Source: Exophiala sp. HKRS030 (Eukaryota; Ascomycota; Eurotiomycetes; Chaetothyriales; Herpotrichiellaceae). Taken from it: 64,000 nucleotides of DNA. The position numbers were made by a program, and so were the translations under genes. Shown here piece by piece: positions 1 through 11,546 of the stretch. Below the pieces are notes generated by a model. The model had not been told where the DNA came from. It searched no databases and saw nothing but the letters and a program-made list of their open reading frames with translations. The stretch covers positions 2,976,001 through 3,040,000 of the forward strand of contig JAHWDD010000002.1 of assembly GCA_023897205.1 (NCBI GenBank), in the 5' to 3' direction. Every line of letters begins with the position of its first letter. The stretch's first letter is position 1.

Positions 1-35
1 TCAATCTCGGATTGATTACGGACCTTGTCCGCCAT
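1..35 (-). CDS. possible N-terminus of a gene running off the left edge
   Basis: On the minus strand an ATG at 35 lies in a good fungal start context (CAACAATGGCG) and opens a frame (M-A-D-K-V-R-N-Q-S-E-I) that is still open at the window edge. Only about 11 codons are visible, so no family can be named. It is listed because nothing else explains the first bases; it may be chance. Confidence 0.22.
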   Translation of the reverse strand, partial: MADKVRNQSEI

Positions 36-1928
36 TGTTGCCGGCAGGGTTGGTTTGAGGGGAGCAAGGTGAGGAAAGACTGTAGAATGCCCTTGTGGTT
101 ACCCAGAAAGATGTCGGCCGGATACTGCGACACGCGAGAAGTCTGGGAGGTTGGGCAGGCGATTGGGGTTGTCGCTTGCTATGGCCGGACCACTAGTTAT
201 ATATCTCGAGCATTATCTATATCCAGTCGCCGATCCTGAACGTGGACCAGTCGCTGAGGAGGACAGCAGCCGAGGACGATTACCGTGAACGAATGCAGTT
301 ATCATTCCGTCCTGGGGGCGGCCAATGGACTCTGATGATGGTGTCTGGGGGTATACACTAGGGTCTTGGTAATGCGATCGAAGACCCTGCGCTACCCTTT
401 CCCACGTTCGGAGAGCTTGGCTCGGTAGGATTGCTTGACGTTTCTTCTAGTGCTGAGAAGCACCTTCAGAGACGAGTACAAGGACGTGGAATGCGGGTTG
501 TGGGTAGTAACCGGCCTGTTTGCCGATCCAGGGGATGAGACAAGCAACTCTTTTGTGCTACTCACAACAAGAGCTTAATCAAAATATACTGGGCGGCGGC
601 AAATCATCATCATCAGCAGGTCATGGTTGCAGCTGGTTCAAAGAAAACAAACCACTGGGTATCCGAAGGAGGATTAGGGGGGCGTCGATCCGGGCTCTCT
701 CGCGGGGCTCCCGCAGAACAACTCCGCACGATTTCCGTTGTCAGGAAAGCAGTGGCTGATTGTTTTTTTGACGGGCGAATAGCCTGAAGAACATTGGCAT
801 ATCCGAGGTGTGAAGACAAGAGTTGATTGGGGGAGAGGGAGAGGTGTTGTGTGTGGTGGGCAATCTACTGTACAGTACTCGTAGTATCCGTACGATACTC
901 CGTAAATGAAAAGAGGAGACCAGAGAGCGGAATTAAGTACGACAGAGGAGTAAGGATGAACGGAACTAGACACCGCTCTGTTGTTCAACCTCCCCTATGT
1001 ACTATACCCCTTGCAAGTACCAGTACTGTAAAGGTGGGAAGTAGGTGACGGCAGCCACGATTTCTCTCGACACTATGCATACCTTCAACATCCTATTCAT
1101 CTAACACAAAGATCTACGCATGCTGTACTGTACTGAACAGCGAAAGGTACAAGTATCATGGGGTTATACATTTATCGCCGGACGGACAAGGGTCCGAACA
1201 AGATTCACGGGTATCTTCCGTTCGCTGATTAGGTAGGTAGATACCTGAGATTGTGGCTACCAGAGGAGGGAAGGGTTCGCCCATCAGGTAGCCCTCGGAT
1301 AATGCCCGTTCTCGTTGATAACATACATACGACTTGGATGTGAAGTTGCTGGTAGATGTTTGTTTAAAAGGTGTTATTCCGTAAGTGAGGTCTCGTACTC
1401 CTCATGCAGGTGCCCGAAACTCCTGCAGGCCAAACTGGAAAATATAGGATTGGAATGGGAAATTTCACGAGTCGTAACCTTACCTTGGTGGTGTTGGTAA
1501 TCGAGCCGAGAGCGAGAGGGTTCCAGGGAACAAATGTCAAGTATCCTTGTTGAGGGAGAAATGGAAACGATATCGTCGTGTGTAGGATCGAAACAGGACA
1601 GGGTTTTCGATGCCATGCCCGTGATGGTAGGAACAATGTCTGGAAGCAATCGTGCTCCGTGGGCCCAAATAAAAAGGGCGTCATCTAAATTCTATCTATC
1701 TCAGGAAATGTTGTAAGGTCTACTTTGCAAGAGCTCAACTCCCGTATGGCATACTCGATGGCATTCTGTACATCCGGTGGTCCCACAAGTCGTAAACAAG
1801 GTCGGAGAAAGGATACCTAGTCTTCTGACTCCTCCCCAAACCCACATCAACAAACTCTTTCGTGACCGGAGATGTTCTATGCTTAGAGAAACCAACAAGG
1901 CTTGAACTGTTCGTCTCGCGGGATTCTT
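36..1928. other. intergenic, no convincing gene
   Basis: No frame here looks like a protein family, and the short ORFs overlap one another in several frames. The stretch holds a GTAC-rich patch at about 866-906 (TACTGTACAGTA followed by TACTCCGTA at 896-904), a second TGTACTGTACTGA at about 1124, and AGGTAGGTAGATACCT near 1231. It probably combines the 3' flank of the alpha-glucosidase with upstream DNA of whatever lies to the left. Confidence 0.5.
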
Positions 1929-3719
1929 CTATGCAGCGCATTTCGCCAACAAACCCTCCCAAGGCTTCAACGGAATCTTGCCATTTTGCGGCTTCTCAGG
2001 TTTGCCTTTTGTATAGGTACTGCAAGCGTAAAAGTCGACCTTGAGGGATTCAGGCAAGGTCCATTCCACATCCTTGCCCGAAAAGTTCAACACGACCAAC
2101 CACTTCTCGCCGGCCTGGCTTGTGCGGACGTACGCGAGAATATTTGGGTCTTCGGGCGAGAGTTCCTGGTAGTCACCGTAGACAAAGACGTCGGCGTGCT
2201 CTTTGCGGTCGTGAATCCCTCGCTGCCAAAACTGCCATGTCGACAATTCCTTGTCGTCCGAGGCCTTGATCTGGTCCTCGGCGTTGATGCCGGACTTGAA
2301 GTCGTCCATGACGCGCATCCACGGCTTGACGTCGGCTCGACAGAACCCGGCATTGGCCTGGCTACCGGACCACTGCATCGGCGTGCGCGCGTGATCCCGC
2401 GCCTTCATCTGGATGATCTTCCGGCCGTGCTCGAGCTTCTCCGGGTCGTCCTTGTAGAGCTTCTTGCACTTTTTCCAGTAATTGATGGTCTCGATGTCCT
2501 TGTACTCTTCGTCAATGTCCCATTCGGTGGGGGCGTTGCGGATCCCAATTTCCTCGCCTTGGTAGACGAACAGCGTGCCGCCGAGCGTGGTCTGCATCAG
2601 CGCGAGGAGCTTGGCACTCTTGTCGCGGAAGGCGTCGCTGTCGTCGGCGTACCGGCTGATGCTGCGCGGGTTGTCATGGTTCTCGATAAACACGGAGTTC
2701 CACCCATCGCGCTCGATCATGCACCGCTGCCACCGCGTGATGATGGACTTCATCTCCTTGACGTCCCAGGGTTTCAGGGCCATGCGGACGTTGGGCTTGT
2801 CGATGTCAACAACGTCAAAGATGAAGATCATGTTCAGTTCGCCGGCGTCGGCACCCACGGTGCGTAAGATTTCGCTTTCGTCCGACACGCCGGGCATTTC
2901 GCCCACGGTGATGGTGTCGTACTTGGACAAGACTTCGCGGTGCATCTCTTGGAGGTAGTCGTGCAGTTTGGGGCCGTTCACAAAGAATTGTGTTCCCGGT
3001 TGGTACTGGTGGCTGGCCGGGTCGAGGACGATGGGGGCGTCTGGGTACGTCGGGACTTTGGAGATCATGTTGATTACGTCCATTCGAAATCCGGACACGC
3101 CTCGGTCGAGCCAGAAGCGCATCACGTCCCATACCGCTTCGCGCACCTCAGGGTTTTCCCAGTTGAGGTCGGGTTGCTCGGGCGTGAAGACGGAAAGGTA
3201 GTATTCTTTCGTCTCGGTGTCGTATGTCCATGCCGAGTTGGCCTCTCCCAAAATTTGAGCCCAGTTGTTCGGTGGCTCGGGCACGCCTGCTTCGCTCACG
3301 GACTTGGGCGGCTTCCAGATATACCAGTCTCGTTTCGAGTTGGTCTTGGACGACCTGCTTTCCAAGAACCACTCGTGCATGTTTGAGGTGTGGTTCACCA
3401 CGAGATCCATCATGAGCTTCATGTCGCGCTTCTTGAGCTCCGAAATGAGATTGTCTACATCCTCGACGGAGCCGTAGATGGGATCGATGACTTTGTAGTC
3501 TGCAATGTCGTAGCCCATGTCCGCCTGCGGTGACTTGTAGATGGGAGATGTCCAAACCACGTCAATGCCTAATTGTTTGAGGTAGTCGACTCTGGAAGTA
3601 ATGCCTTTGACGTCGCCCCAGCCATCACCGTTGGTATCTTGAAACGATGATGGGTAGATCTGATAAACCACCGATTCCTTCCACCATTTTCGGGTGGCGT
3701 AGCTGGACGACTTTGCCAT
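1929..3719 (-). CDS. alpha-glucosidase / maltase (GH13, intracellular)
   Basis: A single-exon gene of 596 aa. The enzyme should cleave terminal alpha-1,4 (or alpha-1,6) glucose from maltose, sucrose or isomaltose in the cytosol, as fungal maltases and oligo-1,6-glucosidases of GH13 do. The N-terminus reads WWKESVVYQIYPSSFQDTNG, the usual start of the catalytic barrel. Further GH13 regions follow in order: DLVVNHTS (about 107), GFRMDV with the nucleophile Asp (about 210), VGEMPG with the acid/base Glu (about 272), and IENHDNPR with the third catalytic Asp (about 345). RTPMQWS near residue 445 is typical of the maltase/oligo-1,6-glucosidase branch. There is no signal peptide, so an intracellular enzyme is expected, and length is normal. 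It is divergent from fumarylacetoacetase with 831 bases between starts. I see no MAL-type regulator or sugar transporter beside it. Substrate preference cannot be read from sequence alone. Confidence 0.93.
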   Translation of the reverse strand: MAKSSSYATRKWWKESVVYQIYPSSFQDTNGDGWGDVKGITSRVDYLKQLGIDVVWTSPIYKSPQADMGYDIADYKVIDPIYGSVEDVDNLISELKKRDMKLMMDLVVNHTSNMHEWFLESRSSKTNSKRDWYIWKPPKSVSEAGVPEPPNNWAQILGEANSAWTYDTETKEYYLSVFTPEQPDLNWENPEVREAVWDVMRFWLDRGVSGFRMDVINMISKVPTYPDAPIVLDPASHQYQPGTQFFVNGPKLHDYLQEMHREVLSKYDTITVGEMPGVSDESEILRTVGADAGELNMIFIFDVVDIDKPNVRMALKPWDVKEMKSIITRWQRCMIERDGWNSVFIENHDNPRSISRYADDSDAFRDKSAKLLALMQTTLGGTLFVYQGEEIGIRNAPTEWDIDEEYKDIETINYWKKCKKLYKDDPEKLEHGRKIIQMKARDHARTPMQWSGSQANAGFCRADVKPWMRVMDDFKSGINAEDQIKASDDKELSTWQFWQRGIHDRKEHADVFVYGDYQELSPEDPNILAYVRTSQAGEKWLVVLNFSGKDVEWTLPESLKVDFYACSTYTKGKPEKPQNGKIPLKPWEGLLAKCAA

Positions 3720-4550
3720 TGTTTTTTGAATCTATCACACAATCGCTGAAGAGAAGAACAAAACGAAAAGTAGAAATAGAAATAGATGTGAAATGTCAGT
3801 GTAGACACTGCTTCACTCTTCAAAGACTTGGAATTTTTCTATGGAGAGGATTTGGGTCATCATGCAGTGTTCGCACTCTGGTTGTAGCGAGAGATTCGCC
3901 GCCCTGACGATCGTGGCTGGATGCGGAAGTGCTGTCATTGATTCATATTTCTGGAGTTTCTCCATCATCTCCATATTCTCGTCTTCTTTTTTTGTTCTCG
4001 TTGGCGACGACGATATTTTTGACATTCGACGAGTGTATCTAGCGTGCATTGGACGGGAACGGTCTGGTCGCTCGACAGCTGCGTGGCCCAGGTATGAATC
4101 AGATGGGTCAGAGTCGTTCGTAAAATCTCGCGAGTATTCGTAGGAACTCTGAAGGTGTCAAATTACGGGGTTCTTTAGGGGCTTGTTGCCCAGGTTGACG
4201 CCCGAATGTCGGTTCCGGAGTCGACGTCGTCTTCGGTCCGCATGGCAGGCACAATGAGACATGTTGAGATAACCTGATATGATCTGGAAATACTATCTTC
4301 AAGATATTAAAGTATCAAGGTACAGTACAGGGTTCAGTTGCAGTTGTGGGTGCGGAGTCGCTTTAATGTTGTTCCGTTCACCAACCACGGAATTGCTCCG
4401 ACGCTTCTTGACGCCATGTCCATGACCACTTTCGACGACACTTACCGTAGTTGTACTTCGTAGAGAAATCTAGGTAGGTATATATTCTCAGACGACATTG
4501 AACTCGAGATCAAAAGGCACACGAAAAGAGATAACCCAATATCAGTTACA
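3720..4550. promoter_or_regulatory. divergent promoter region, alpha-glucosidase / fumarylacetoacetase
   Basis: 831 bases separate the two start codons. No protein-like frame is present. A GGTACAGTACAGG word lies near 4319 and a TAGGTAGGTATATATTC stretch near 4471, about 75 bases upstream of the fumarylacetoacetase ATG, could include its core promoter. No specific operator was recognised. Confidence 0.45.
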
Positions 4551-5922
4551 ATGGCAGCCATCAAGTCCTGGTTTCCGATCCCAAAGAGTAGCCACTTCTC
4601 TCTTGCCAACCTCCCCTTTGGCATCATCTCGACAGCCTCGAAATCAACACCAAGACCAGCAGTTGCAATTGGCGATCACTGTCTAGACCTCCAGGAATTC
4701 TCAGCATCAGGCGCTTTCTCGTCATTGGGAATTGACGTATCAGTATTCTCCAAGCCAACCCTGAATGAGTTTGCAGCGTTGGGCCGGCCGATTCATCGCT
4801 CGGTTAGGAAATATCTCCAGGATGTCTTTGCTGAGAGTACCTCGAATTCGCAAACATTGCGAGACAATAAGACATTGCAAGCTAAATGCCTAATTCCACG
4901 CAGCGAAGTCACGATGCACGTGCCAATGCATATCGGAGACTATACCGATTTTTACGCTGGAAAGAACCATGCCTTCAACGTTGGCTGTCTTTTCAGAGGA
5001 CCAGACAACGCCCTGCAACCAAATTACACACACTTGCCCGTGGGTTATCATGGCCGCGCATCGTCAATTGTTGTTTCGGGGACTCCCATCACGAGGCCAA
5101 ATGGGCAGATCTTGGAAAATCCTGCTGCCACCCCTAAAGTTCCAACCTTCAGCCCGTGTAAGCGGCTTGATATCGAGTTGGAGCTGGGGGCTTTTCTGTG
5201 CAAAGGAAACAAGATGGGCACGAACGTTCCCATCTCGGAAGCAGCAGATTACATCTTTGGCTTCGTTCTCCTCAATGACTGGTCGGCGCGTGACATCCAG
5301 GCGTGGGAATACGTTCCCCTTGGGCCTTTCCTGTCCAAGAGCTTTGGCTCCACCATAAGCCCGTGGATTGTTCTGACGGACGCTCTGGAACCCTTCAGAT
5401 GTACTGGCATTCCAAACGACACGCAGTTGCTACCATATCTACAAGAGAAGGAGAAGAAGAACGTCTATGACATCAAGTTACAGGTCGATATCACACGTGA
5501 GTCTACTAAGCCTAAATGAAGCTGTTTTATCGAGAGCCAAGAAAAGAGTGAAATGTGCTGACTGTTGTGTTCTGATAGCCGATGGCGGTGAGACAACGAC
5601 CATCTTGAACTCGAATGGACGACACTTGCTGTTCTCCTTTGCGCAAATGCTCGCTCACCATTCTATTGGAGGCTGTCCTATGGCTGTCGGAGATATGTTT
5701 GGCTCTGGTACGATCAGTGGAAACGAACCTGGCACCGAAGGGAGCATGTTGGAAATAAGCAAAGGCGGAAAGGAAACCATTGCACTCAAGGGTGGAGTGG
5801 AGCGGAAGTTCTTGCAAGATGGTGATACTATCACTATGTACGGTGTGTGCGGCTCCGAGGAGACTGGGCTGGTGGGCTTCGGGGAGTGCACAGGCAAGAT
5901 CTTACCTGCTCCCAAGATTTGA
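4551..5922 (+). CDS. fahA: fumarylacetoacetase
   Basis: Two exons, 4551-5496 and 5579-5922, joined across an 82-base intron (GTGAGT...TAG) to give 429 aa. The enzyme hydrolyses 4-fumarylacetoacetate to fumarate and acetoacetate, the last step of phenylalanine/tyrosine and homogentisate catabolism. Family residues are visible: DYTDF (metal Asp), KNHA (catalytic His), IELELGAF (two metal Glu), LLNDWSARD (metal Asp) and, in exon 2, EPGTEGSMLEI (catalytic Glu). LPVGYHGRASS is the family signature. The intron splits the codon that gives T-P-D-G, as expected for a correct junction. Length is close to the usual ~420 aa. It is followed on the same strand by CYP504 and homogentisate dioxygenase, which act upstream of it in the pathway. 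Maleylacetoacetate isomerase, often clustered with it in Aspergillus, is absent from the window. Confidence 0.95.
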
Positions 5923-6826
5923 GCGCAGGACTGTGATGTGTAGGTGATCTCGTAATGACGGTAGCCACTAGAATAAACTGAGATCGGCACATATTCGGTG
6001 TTTGTCCGAGTGCTTGATATGAAATTACATCTATGGATCTTGAGTTTTTCCCGCCATCTCTAGACTCCTGTATGCTGGTTACAGAGGTTCCGAGGCGAAG
6101 GATGAGGAGAATCTAGTAGGCGTCAATTCCGCGACTGAATGGCCGTGGAGGACCTGCGGGGCGTTCCAATCAGGGGCACGCTGATTTTTGATTTCAACGC
6201 CGCTTGGGGGGGGGATCCCCAAGATTCCTATAGGCTTCAGCAGTCGCCTTCTCTAGAGGGTCTCTAGGTGCCATATTATTGCTGGTCATTGCCAGATTTT
6301 CCCCACGTTCGCGCCTAGCAAAGCCCATTGTAACTCTGTAACTGGCCCAAAACAATGACCTCTACGCATTCTTACCTCACGGCACATTTCCGCACTCTCA
6401 AAACAGCCCTTGTTCTTCTCCGCCCTTGACCCCTCCTGAAAATGACCATGACGGAGTCAAGGGTGCCAGGTCAGACGAGTGAGCCATCGCCGACGATAAG
6501 CGCTAACAACAATGACACGAAGTGGAATGGGTGAGAAGGCCATGTGCCCGAGGTTGGACGTGATATATACGACAACCGTGTGCTACGCTTCTACTTAGCA
6601 GAGTGAATCAAAGATAACGGTAAGGAGTATAATTAAGCCACTACCCATTGTCCTGTGCAGTAGCACTCCTCTTCCTCAGAAGACAACCATTGCAACTGAT
6701 GTATGGTTGATCTAAGTCGACCTGGTTATAACGGAAACCCAAAGGCCACATACTGAACACCATCGGACATCGACTCGAACTCATCCAGAGGGTAAAAATC
6801 CCAAAACATAACACAATCAATCGACA
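5923..6826. other. intergenic, fahA to CYP504
   Basis: No protein-like frame. The stretch contains a run of nine G followed by GATCCCC near 6207 and a GATATATACG word near 6560 that could belong to the CYP504 promoter. No operator was recognised. Confidence 0.4.
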
Positions 6827-8478
6827 ATGCTCGAGGCACTATCGCCCACGACGCTCTCGTTTCTCTTCCTCGCCCTAGGCTACTTCTTGATACGGTACCT
6901 GAACTCGACCGATCAGCCAAAGATCAAGGGCCTCCCTGAGATCCCCGGGGTCCCGCTCTTTGGCAACCTACTACAACTTGGTCAAGACCATGCTCGAGTG
7001 ACTGCCGCCTGGGCAAAGAAGTATGGCTGGCCGGTCTTCCAGACTCGATTGGGCAACCGTCGTATCATCTGGGCCAACAGTTTCGAATCTGTCAAACACT
7101 TCTGGATCACCAACCAGTCGGCCCTGATATCACGTCCGACCCTGTACACGTTCCACAGTGTCGTTTCCAGCAGTCAAGGCTTCACCATCGGCACTTCGCC
7201 CTGGGATGATTCGTGTAAGAGACGTCGCAAGGTGGCGGCTACAGCACTGAACAAGCCAGCCGTACAGAGCTACATGCCTTTCATCGACCTCGAGAGCTGT
7301 GTGGCCATCAAAGACATGTACAAGGACAGCAACAATGGGACGATCGACTTGGACCCACGAAAGTATTTCCACCGCTTTGCCCTGAACACCAGCTTGACCT
7401 TGAACTATGGCATTCGAATTGACGGAGGCATCGACCAGGAACTCTTGAGAGAAGGTAAGAGAAATGAATCCACCGATCCAGTTTCTCCAATATCCCATGG
7501 ACCCTGTACGAAGCTAACCACCATTGAACAGTCGTGCACGTTGAACGCGTCGTGTCCAACTTCCGAAGCACCTCCAACAACTGGCAAGACTACATCCCTT
7601 TGCTTCGCCTGCCATTCATTTCTCGACAGAACAAGTCGGCCGCCGAGTACCGGACCCGTCGCGACAAGTACCTCACCACCTTCTTGGACATGCTCAAGGA
7701 CCGGATCGCCAAGGGAACAGACCGACCTTGCATCACGGGAAACATCATCAAGGATCCCGAGGAAACCCTCAACGACGCCGAACTCAAGTCGATCTGTCTG
7801 ACCATGGTCTCAGCGGGCATTGACACCGTGCCGGGCAATATGATCATGGGCCTGGGCTACCTCGCGTCACCGGAGGGCCAGCACATCCAGAAAAAGGCGT
7901 ACGAGGAGATCATGAAGGTCTACCCGACCGACGGCGAGGCGTGGGAAAAGTGTCTCATCGAGGAAAAAGTGCCGTACGTCACGGCCCTGACCAAGGAGAT
8001 CCTCCGCTTCTGGACCGTGATCCCTGTGTGCCTGCCGCGCACGAGCATCAAGGACATCAAGTACAATGACACCGTCATCCCGGCCGGGTCGGTGTTTTAC
8101 ATGAACGCCTGGGCGGCAGACTACGACGACACACACTTCAAGGACCCCGCTAGGTTCATCCCGGAGCGCTACCTGGACGACCAAGAAGGCAGCGGCACGC
8201 CACACTACGGCTACGGGGCCGGCAGCCGCATGTGCGTCGGTTCCCACCTGGCCAACCGGGAGATCTACACGGCGTTCTTGCGCATGATTGTCGCGTTTGA
8301 GTTTGTGCCGGCCAAGGACCAAAAAGACTGGCCTGTCCTGGACGCCCTGGAGTGCAATTCCATCCCGACCGCGCTGACCACGGAGCCAAAGCCGTTCAAG
8401 GTGGGTTTCAAGATTCGAAACAAGGCGGCTTTGGACAGGTGGATTCGTGACAGTGAGCAGAGAACGAAGGATTTGTGA
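6827..8478 (+). CDS. phacA: cytochrome P450, CYP504 family (phenylacetate 2-hydroxylase type)
   Basis: Two exons, 6827-7454 and 7532-8478, with a 77-base intron (GTAAGA...CAG), encode 524 aa. An N-terminal membrane anchor (about residues 8-26) is followed by the PEIPGVPLFGN hinge. The I-helix reads SAGIDTVP, the ExxR motif is EILR, the PERYL motif is present, and the haem loop is YGAGSRMCVGSHLANRE with the Cys ligand. The loop and the C-terminal run NSIPTALTTEPKPFKVGF look to me like the CYP504 family, whose Aspergillus nidulans members PhacA and PhacB hydroxylate phenylacetate or 3-hydroxyphenylacetate en route to homogentisate. The position between fumarylacetoacetase and homogentisate dioxygenase supports this. 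PhacA and PhacB cannot be separated by eye, so the symbol is provisional. It should sit in the ER membrane and need an NADPH-P450 reductase encoded elsewhere. Confidence 0.88.
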
Positions 8479-9301
8479 TGGGGGCTGCTGAACAAAAAAG
8501 GGGTTGGGGGGTAGGAGGCTTGAAGAAGGGAGTGAGAAAGGGAAAAGACAGGTATTTTACACGAACTGCATGTTTTGTCCGAAATTCGAATCCAAAGTGC
8601 TTTGATTAGCGTGATTCTTCTATCAAAAACTGATGGAATTTTATTCTGTCATGTATGGAGTACCTACAAGTGGCCATCGAATGCGCCTCGCCTCTCTACG
8701 GACTCATCAGGCGTTCTGAATGGATCATAGTAGCCTGAAGCATTTTTGTCATGGCCGGTTCCGTTGAAAAGTTGCATCGTTCCTTCACTTTGTTCACTTT
8801 TCGAGTGGATGTTCCGGACAAACACCCTCGACTTCGCGTCGCGCGCTTGAAAATGAATGTAAGAAACAGATTGTGGATGAACAAGAATAAAAACAAGCAC
8901 AAGAGTTTCCTTTGAGCCCACAAACACCGAGGACCTGCCACTGCCGCCCAACACTCTCAACGTACTTTATCCTTATTCCCTGCCACCCCTTTTGAATTCT
9001 TCTTCTGTTTTTTAACTGATGTTGCTGGTAGTGGTAGTTATTGTTGTTTTTATTGTTGAAAATGTGACCCTCTGCTGAGTTCCTCCATCCTGTGAAAGAA
9101 GAACTTTTATGCTTCTCATTTTATTAACCTACCTATATCGAACCTATACTTTTGATGCCCTCCGACTCAAGCCCCCCATCGACACCTTGCAACGCCGAGG
9201 GCGCACCTGATTAGAACTTTTTACTTTCTGAGACGGCCGCCGGCGAAATCCATCATCTCAGCGACAGACGAACCACACCTGACGAGAAGTGAGAAAGCGA
9301 C

Positions 9302-9544
9302 ATGGCCCCTAGTCCCAGACGGTGCTATGCTACGGAACATGTGAGGTGGTGGGAAAGAAGTGAGGTCATCCAGATCGCCAAGGAAGCGCTGGAGCAACAT
9401 AGGAGGGAGAAGATGCAGTGTACAAGTACGCATGGTGAGTTATTACATTACCTAGCAATCTCGCACGGTCCCATTCAAAAGTATCATCAGACTGGTTTTT
9501 GGCATTTTGCATTTGCATGTGCAGACACTCTGGGTATTGCGTGA
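9302..9544 (+). CDS. possible small protein, 50 aa, two exons (doubtful)
   Basis: An ATG at 9302 opens a frame to 9434, followed by a GTGAGT donor and a CAG acceptor at 9524. Splicing gives 50 aa and a stop at 9542-9544. The 90-base intron is itself open in frame, so an unspliced 80-aa form is also possible. The centre (EHVRWWERSEVIQIAKEALE) would form an amphipathic helix. No family is recognised and it may be chance; it is listed because it sits inside the aromatic-catabolism block. Confidence 0.2.
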   Translation: MAPSPRRCYATEHVRWWERSEVIQIAKEALEQHRREKMQCTSTHGELLHYLAISHGPIQKYHQTGFWHFAFACADTLGIA

Positions 9545-11407
9545 TGACACCGGGGGACGCCTGTACTCGGCTTCGCTTGAAAGGAGTACCGTGATAATAT
9601 CTGGGCCATCCCAGATAACGGCAGGGGCCGCCAGATACTGCACTGTACAGACCACACCAACAAGAACTCTGAAGGGAGAATTATCGCAGACTCACACGAT
9701 GGCCATACGGGTAGAGCCAAGAGAGTTTGGCTAGAAAACGTCGTTATCAATCCGGGTAGCCAAAGAGAGAGATCACAGTACAAGTACTCCGTACAGTACC
9801 ATTGCGATAAGAAGAGATGAGAAGAGATCGCGAGGTCCCTGTTTGCCACCCACTGGTCAATTCTTGGCCCTTGTCGCCGACACACCACCCAGGACGAGTA
9901 TTCAGGACACGGTCGACAGCAAGGTTTCCGCGGTGCTGCCAGCTTACAGGGAACATCCCGTGTCAATCCTGCTCGCAAGTGGAAGGGATTCGCCGTCACC
10001 CTCCCAGTCAACAACGTGGTCTCGGCTTGTGTCGTTTCGAGAATCGACAGGGCAGGTTCTGGACAAAGTGGCGATCCATACGACGATCGCTGGCGTCATT
10101 GTGGTCGCATTTTGGCTGAAGTCTTTTCCGTGCGCATCGGCCGGTTGAGGGATGGGCAGAATAATGTGTGTTACTGTACTATAGAACTCCGTAAAGGCGG
10201 CTGGAAGTGGGAAAGGTGGACTTGGGGGGGAAGGTCAGTGCTCACAACAATACGAGATATTGGTTGCGACACCAGCATCCATCATCATCGCAGCTGGTGT
10301 CGAGTCCCAGCCAAGTCGTATACGGAGTAATGCAATCCAACCACCGCCCCAGGCCAATCGCGAGTATTGCACTCACTAGTCCGAGGCCACCGCTGGGGAA
10401 TCTTCCAGAGCGGCCTTATCAGGCTGTCCAGGCTTCTCTACGAGTACCTAAAGCAGGCCCTCTGAATCGCCCCTTCGGCCTGCATCTTCCGATCTGAGCC
10501 CCGCCTAAATTTGAAGCAGGCCAGCCGCCGGTAATGCTGTTATTTTGGATTCTGAAACGAGGGCAAGGCCTTGTTTATGGCTGATGATGCTACTTTTGTC
10601 ATGGCGAAGCATCGACGAGACAGATGTGATGCTTCGGTCACTGGTCGGTGTCTAGTCACTCAGCACTGGCATGCATCTCCTCCGAACTGCCGCACAATAA
10701 TGTGCTTTATGCTTTGAGGCAGTCTTTCTGGCGCCAACAATACTTCATACCAAAGAACAATAGCGGCTCGGGCGGCACAGATTGGTGTCTCTCGATTCGC
10801 CTTGTCCCTCGCCCCGGTTTTCTGGCTAAATGAGCTGCAAATCATGGTGAAGGTTGGCGAGAAAACCATCCCGCGCTTTCCCGCTGCTGGTGACGCCCCA
10901 GTGTCCCAACTGCGCGACACCGCAGCCACTCAACGCACTTCGCAGTGCCGAAGTACCAATCGAGAGTGTCCTTGCGCACCACCGGCCACTACCACTCTTC
11001 TGACTATGCCCAATTCCCTCACCACTTCACCCTCTGTACGAGAGGCTCTCGGCCCGTTCGTTACTTCGCCCTCAGTCGGAGTCCGCCTGGGCTTCTTCCT
11101 CTAGGGCCTTTCAACAAGTAAAAAGGAACCCACCAGGACCGCAGGACCAGCACCAGGACCCGCATCCCGCATCAGACCTCTGTTTCTGTTGTGTCGCAAT
11201 TTCATTCATATTCCTCCCACGGAATCCCTTCCTTGACTCCCACGACCAACATTCCGCACTCCCCTCTCTGACCATCTTTCGCAAACTTCTTAGGTGATCA
11301 TACGACAATATTGCCCTTCATGCAGGGCCTCAAACGTTTACAAGAAGCCATCGAACGGCACCGTGAGAACAAAGACATCAACATCAAATACAAAACACCC
11401 CTCACCA

Positions 11408-11504
11408 GTAAGTGATTGTGGGCAAAACCCGCCGCTCCCTCTCTCCCTCTCCCTCTCTCTGCGCTCTTCTACTCCGCATTTCGCTGACGATTCTCCTCCT
11501 GCAG
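11408..11504 (+). other. probable 5'-UTR intron of hmgA
   Basis: GTAAGT at 11408, a GCTGAC branch-like site near 11482 and a pyrimidine-rich CTCCTGCAG acceptor ending at 11504 define a 97-base intron whose acceptor is 42 bases upstream of the hmgA ATG. A leader intron is inferred only from these signals. Confidence 0.45.
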
Positions 11505-11546
11505 TTCGCAACGTAAACACCTTTACCGACGAGCAAGCCATTGACG

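Larger units (their letters stand above)
8479..11546. other. 3-kb gap between CYP504 and hmgA
   Basis: No recognised protein family. The stretch contains a doubtful 50-aa two-exon frame (9302-9544), TACTCCGTA at 9785-9793 inside a GTAC-rich patch, TACGGAGTA at 10321-10329, and a probable 5'-UTR intron of hmgA at 11408-11504. CT-rich DNA before 11547 looks like a fungal promoter/leader. Confidence 0.45.

Noticed and set aside
1902..2867. 321-codon open frame on the + strand
   Set aside because: Antisense to the well-supported alpha-glucosidase; no family features.
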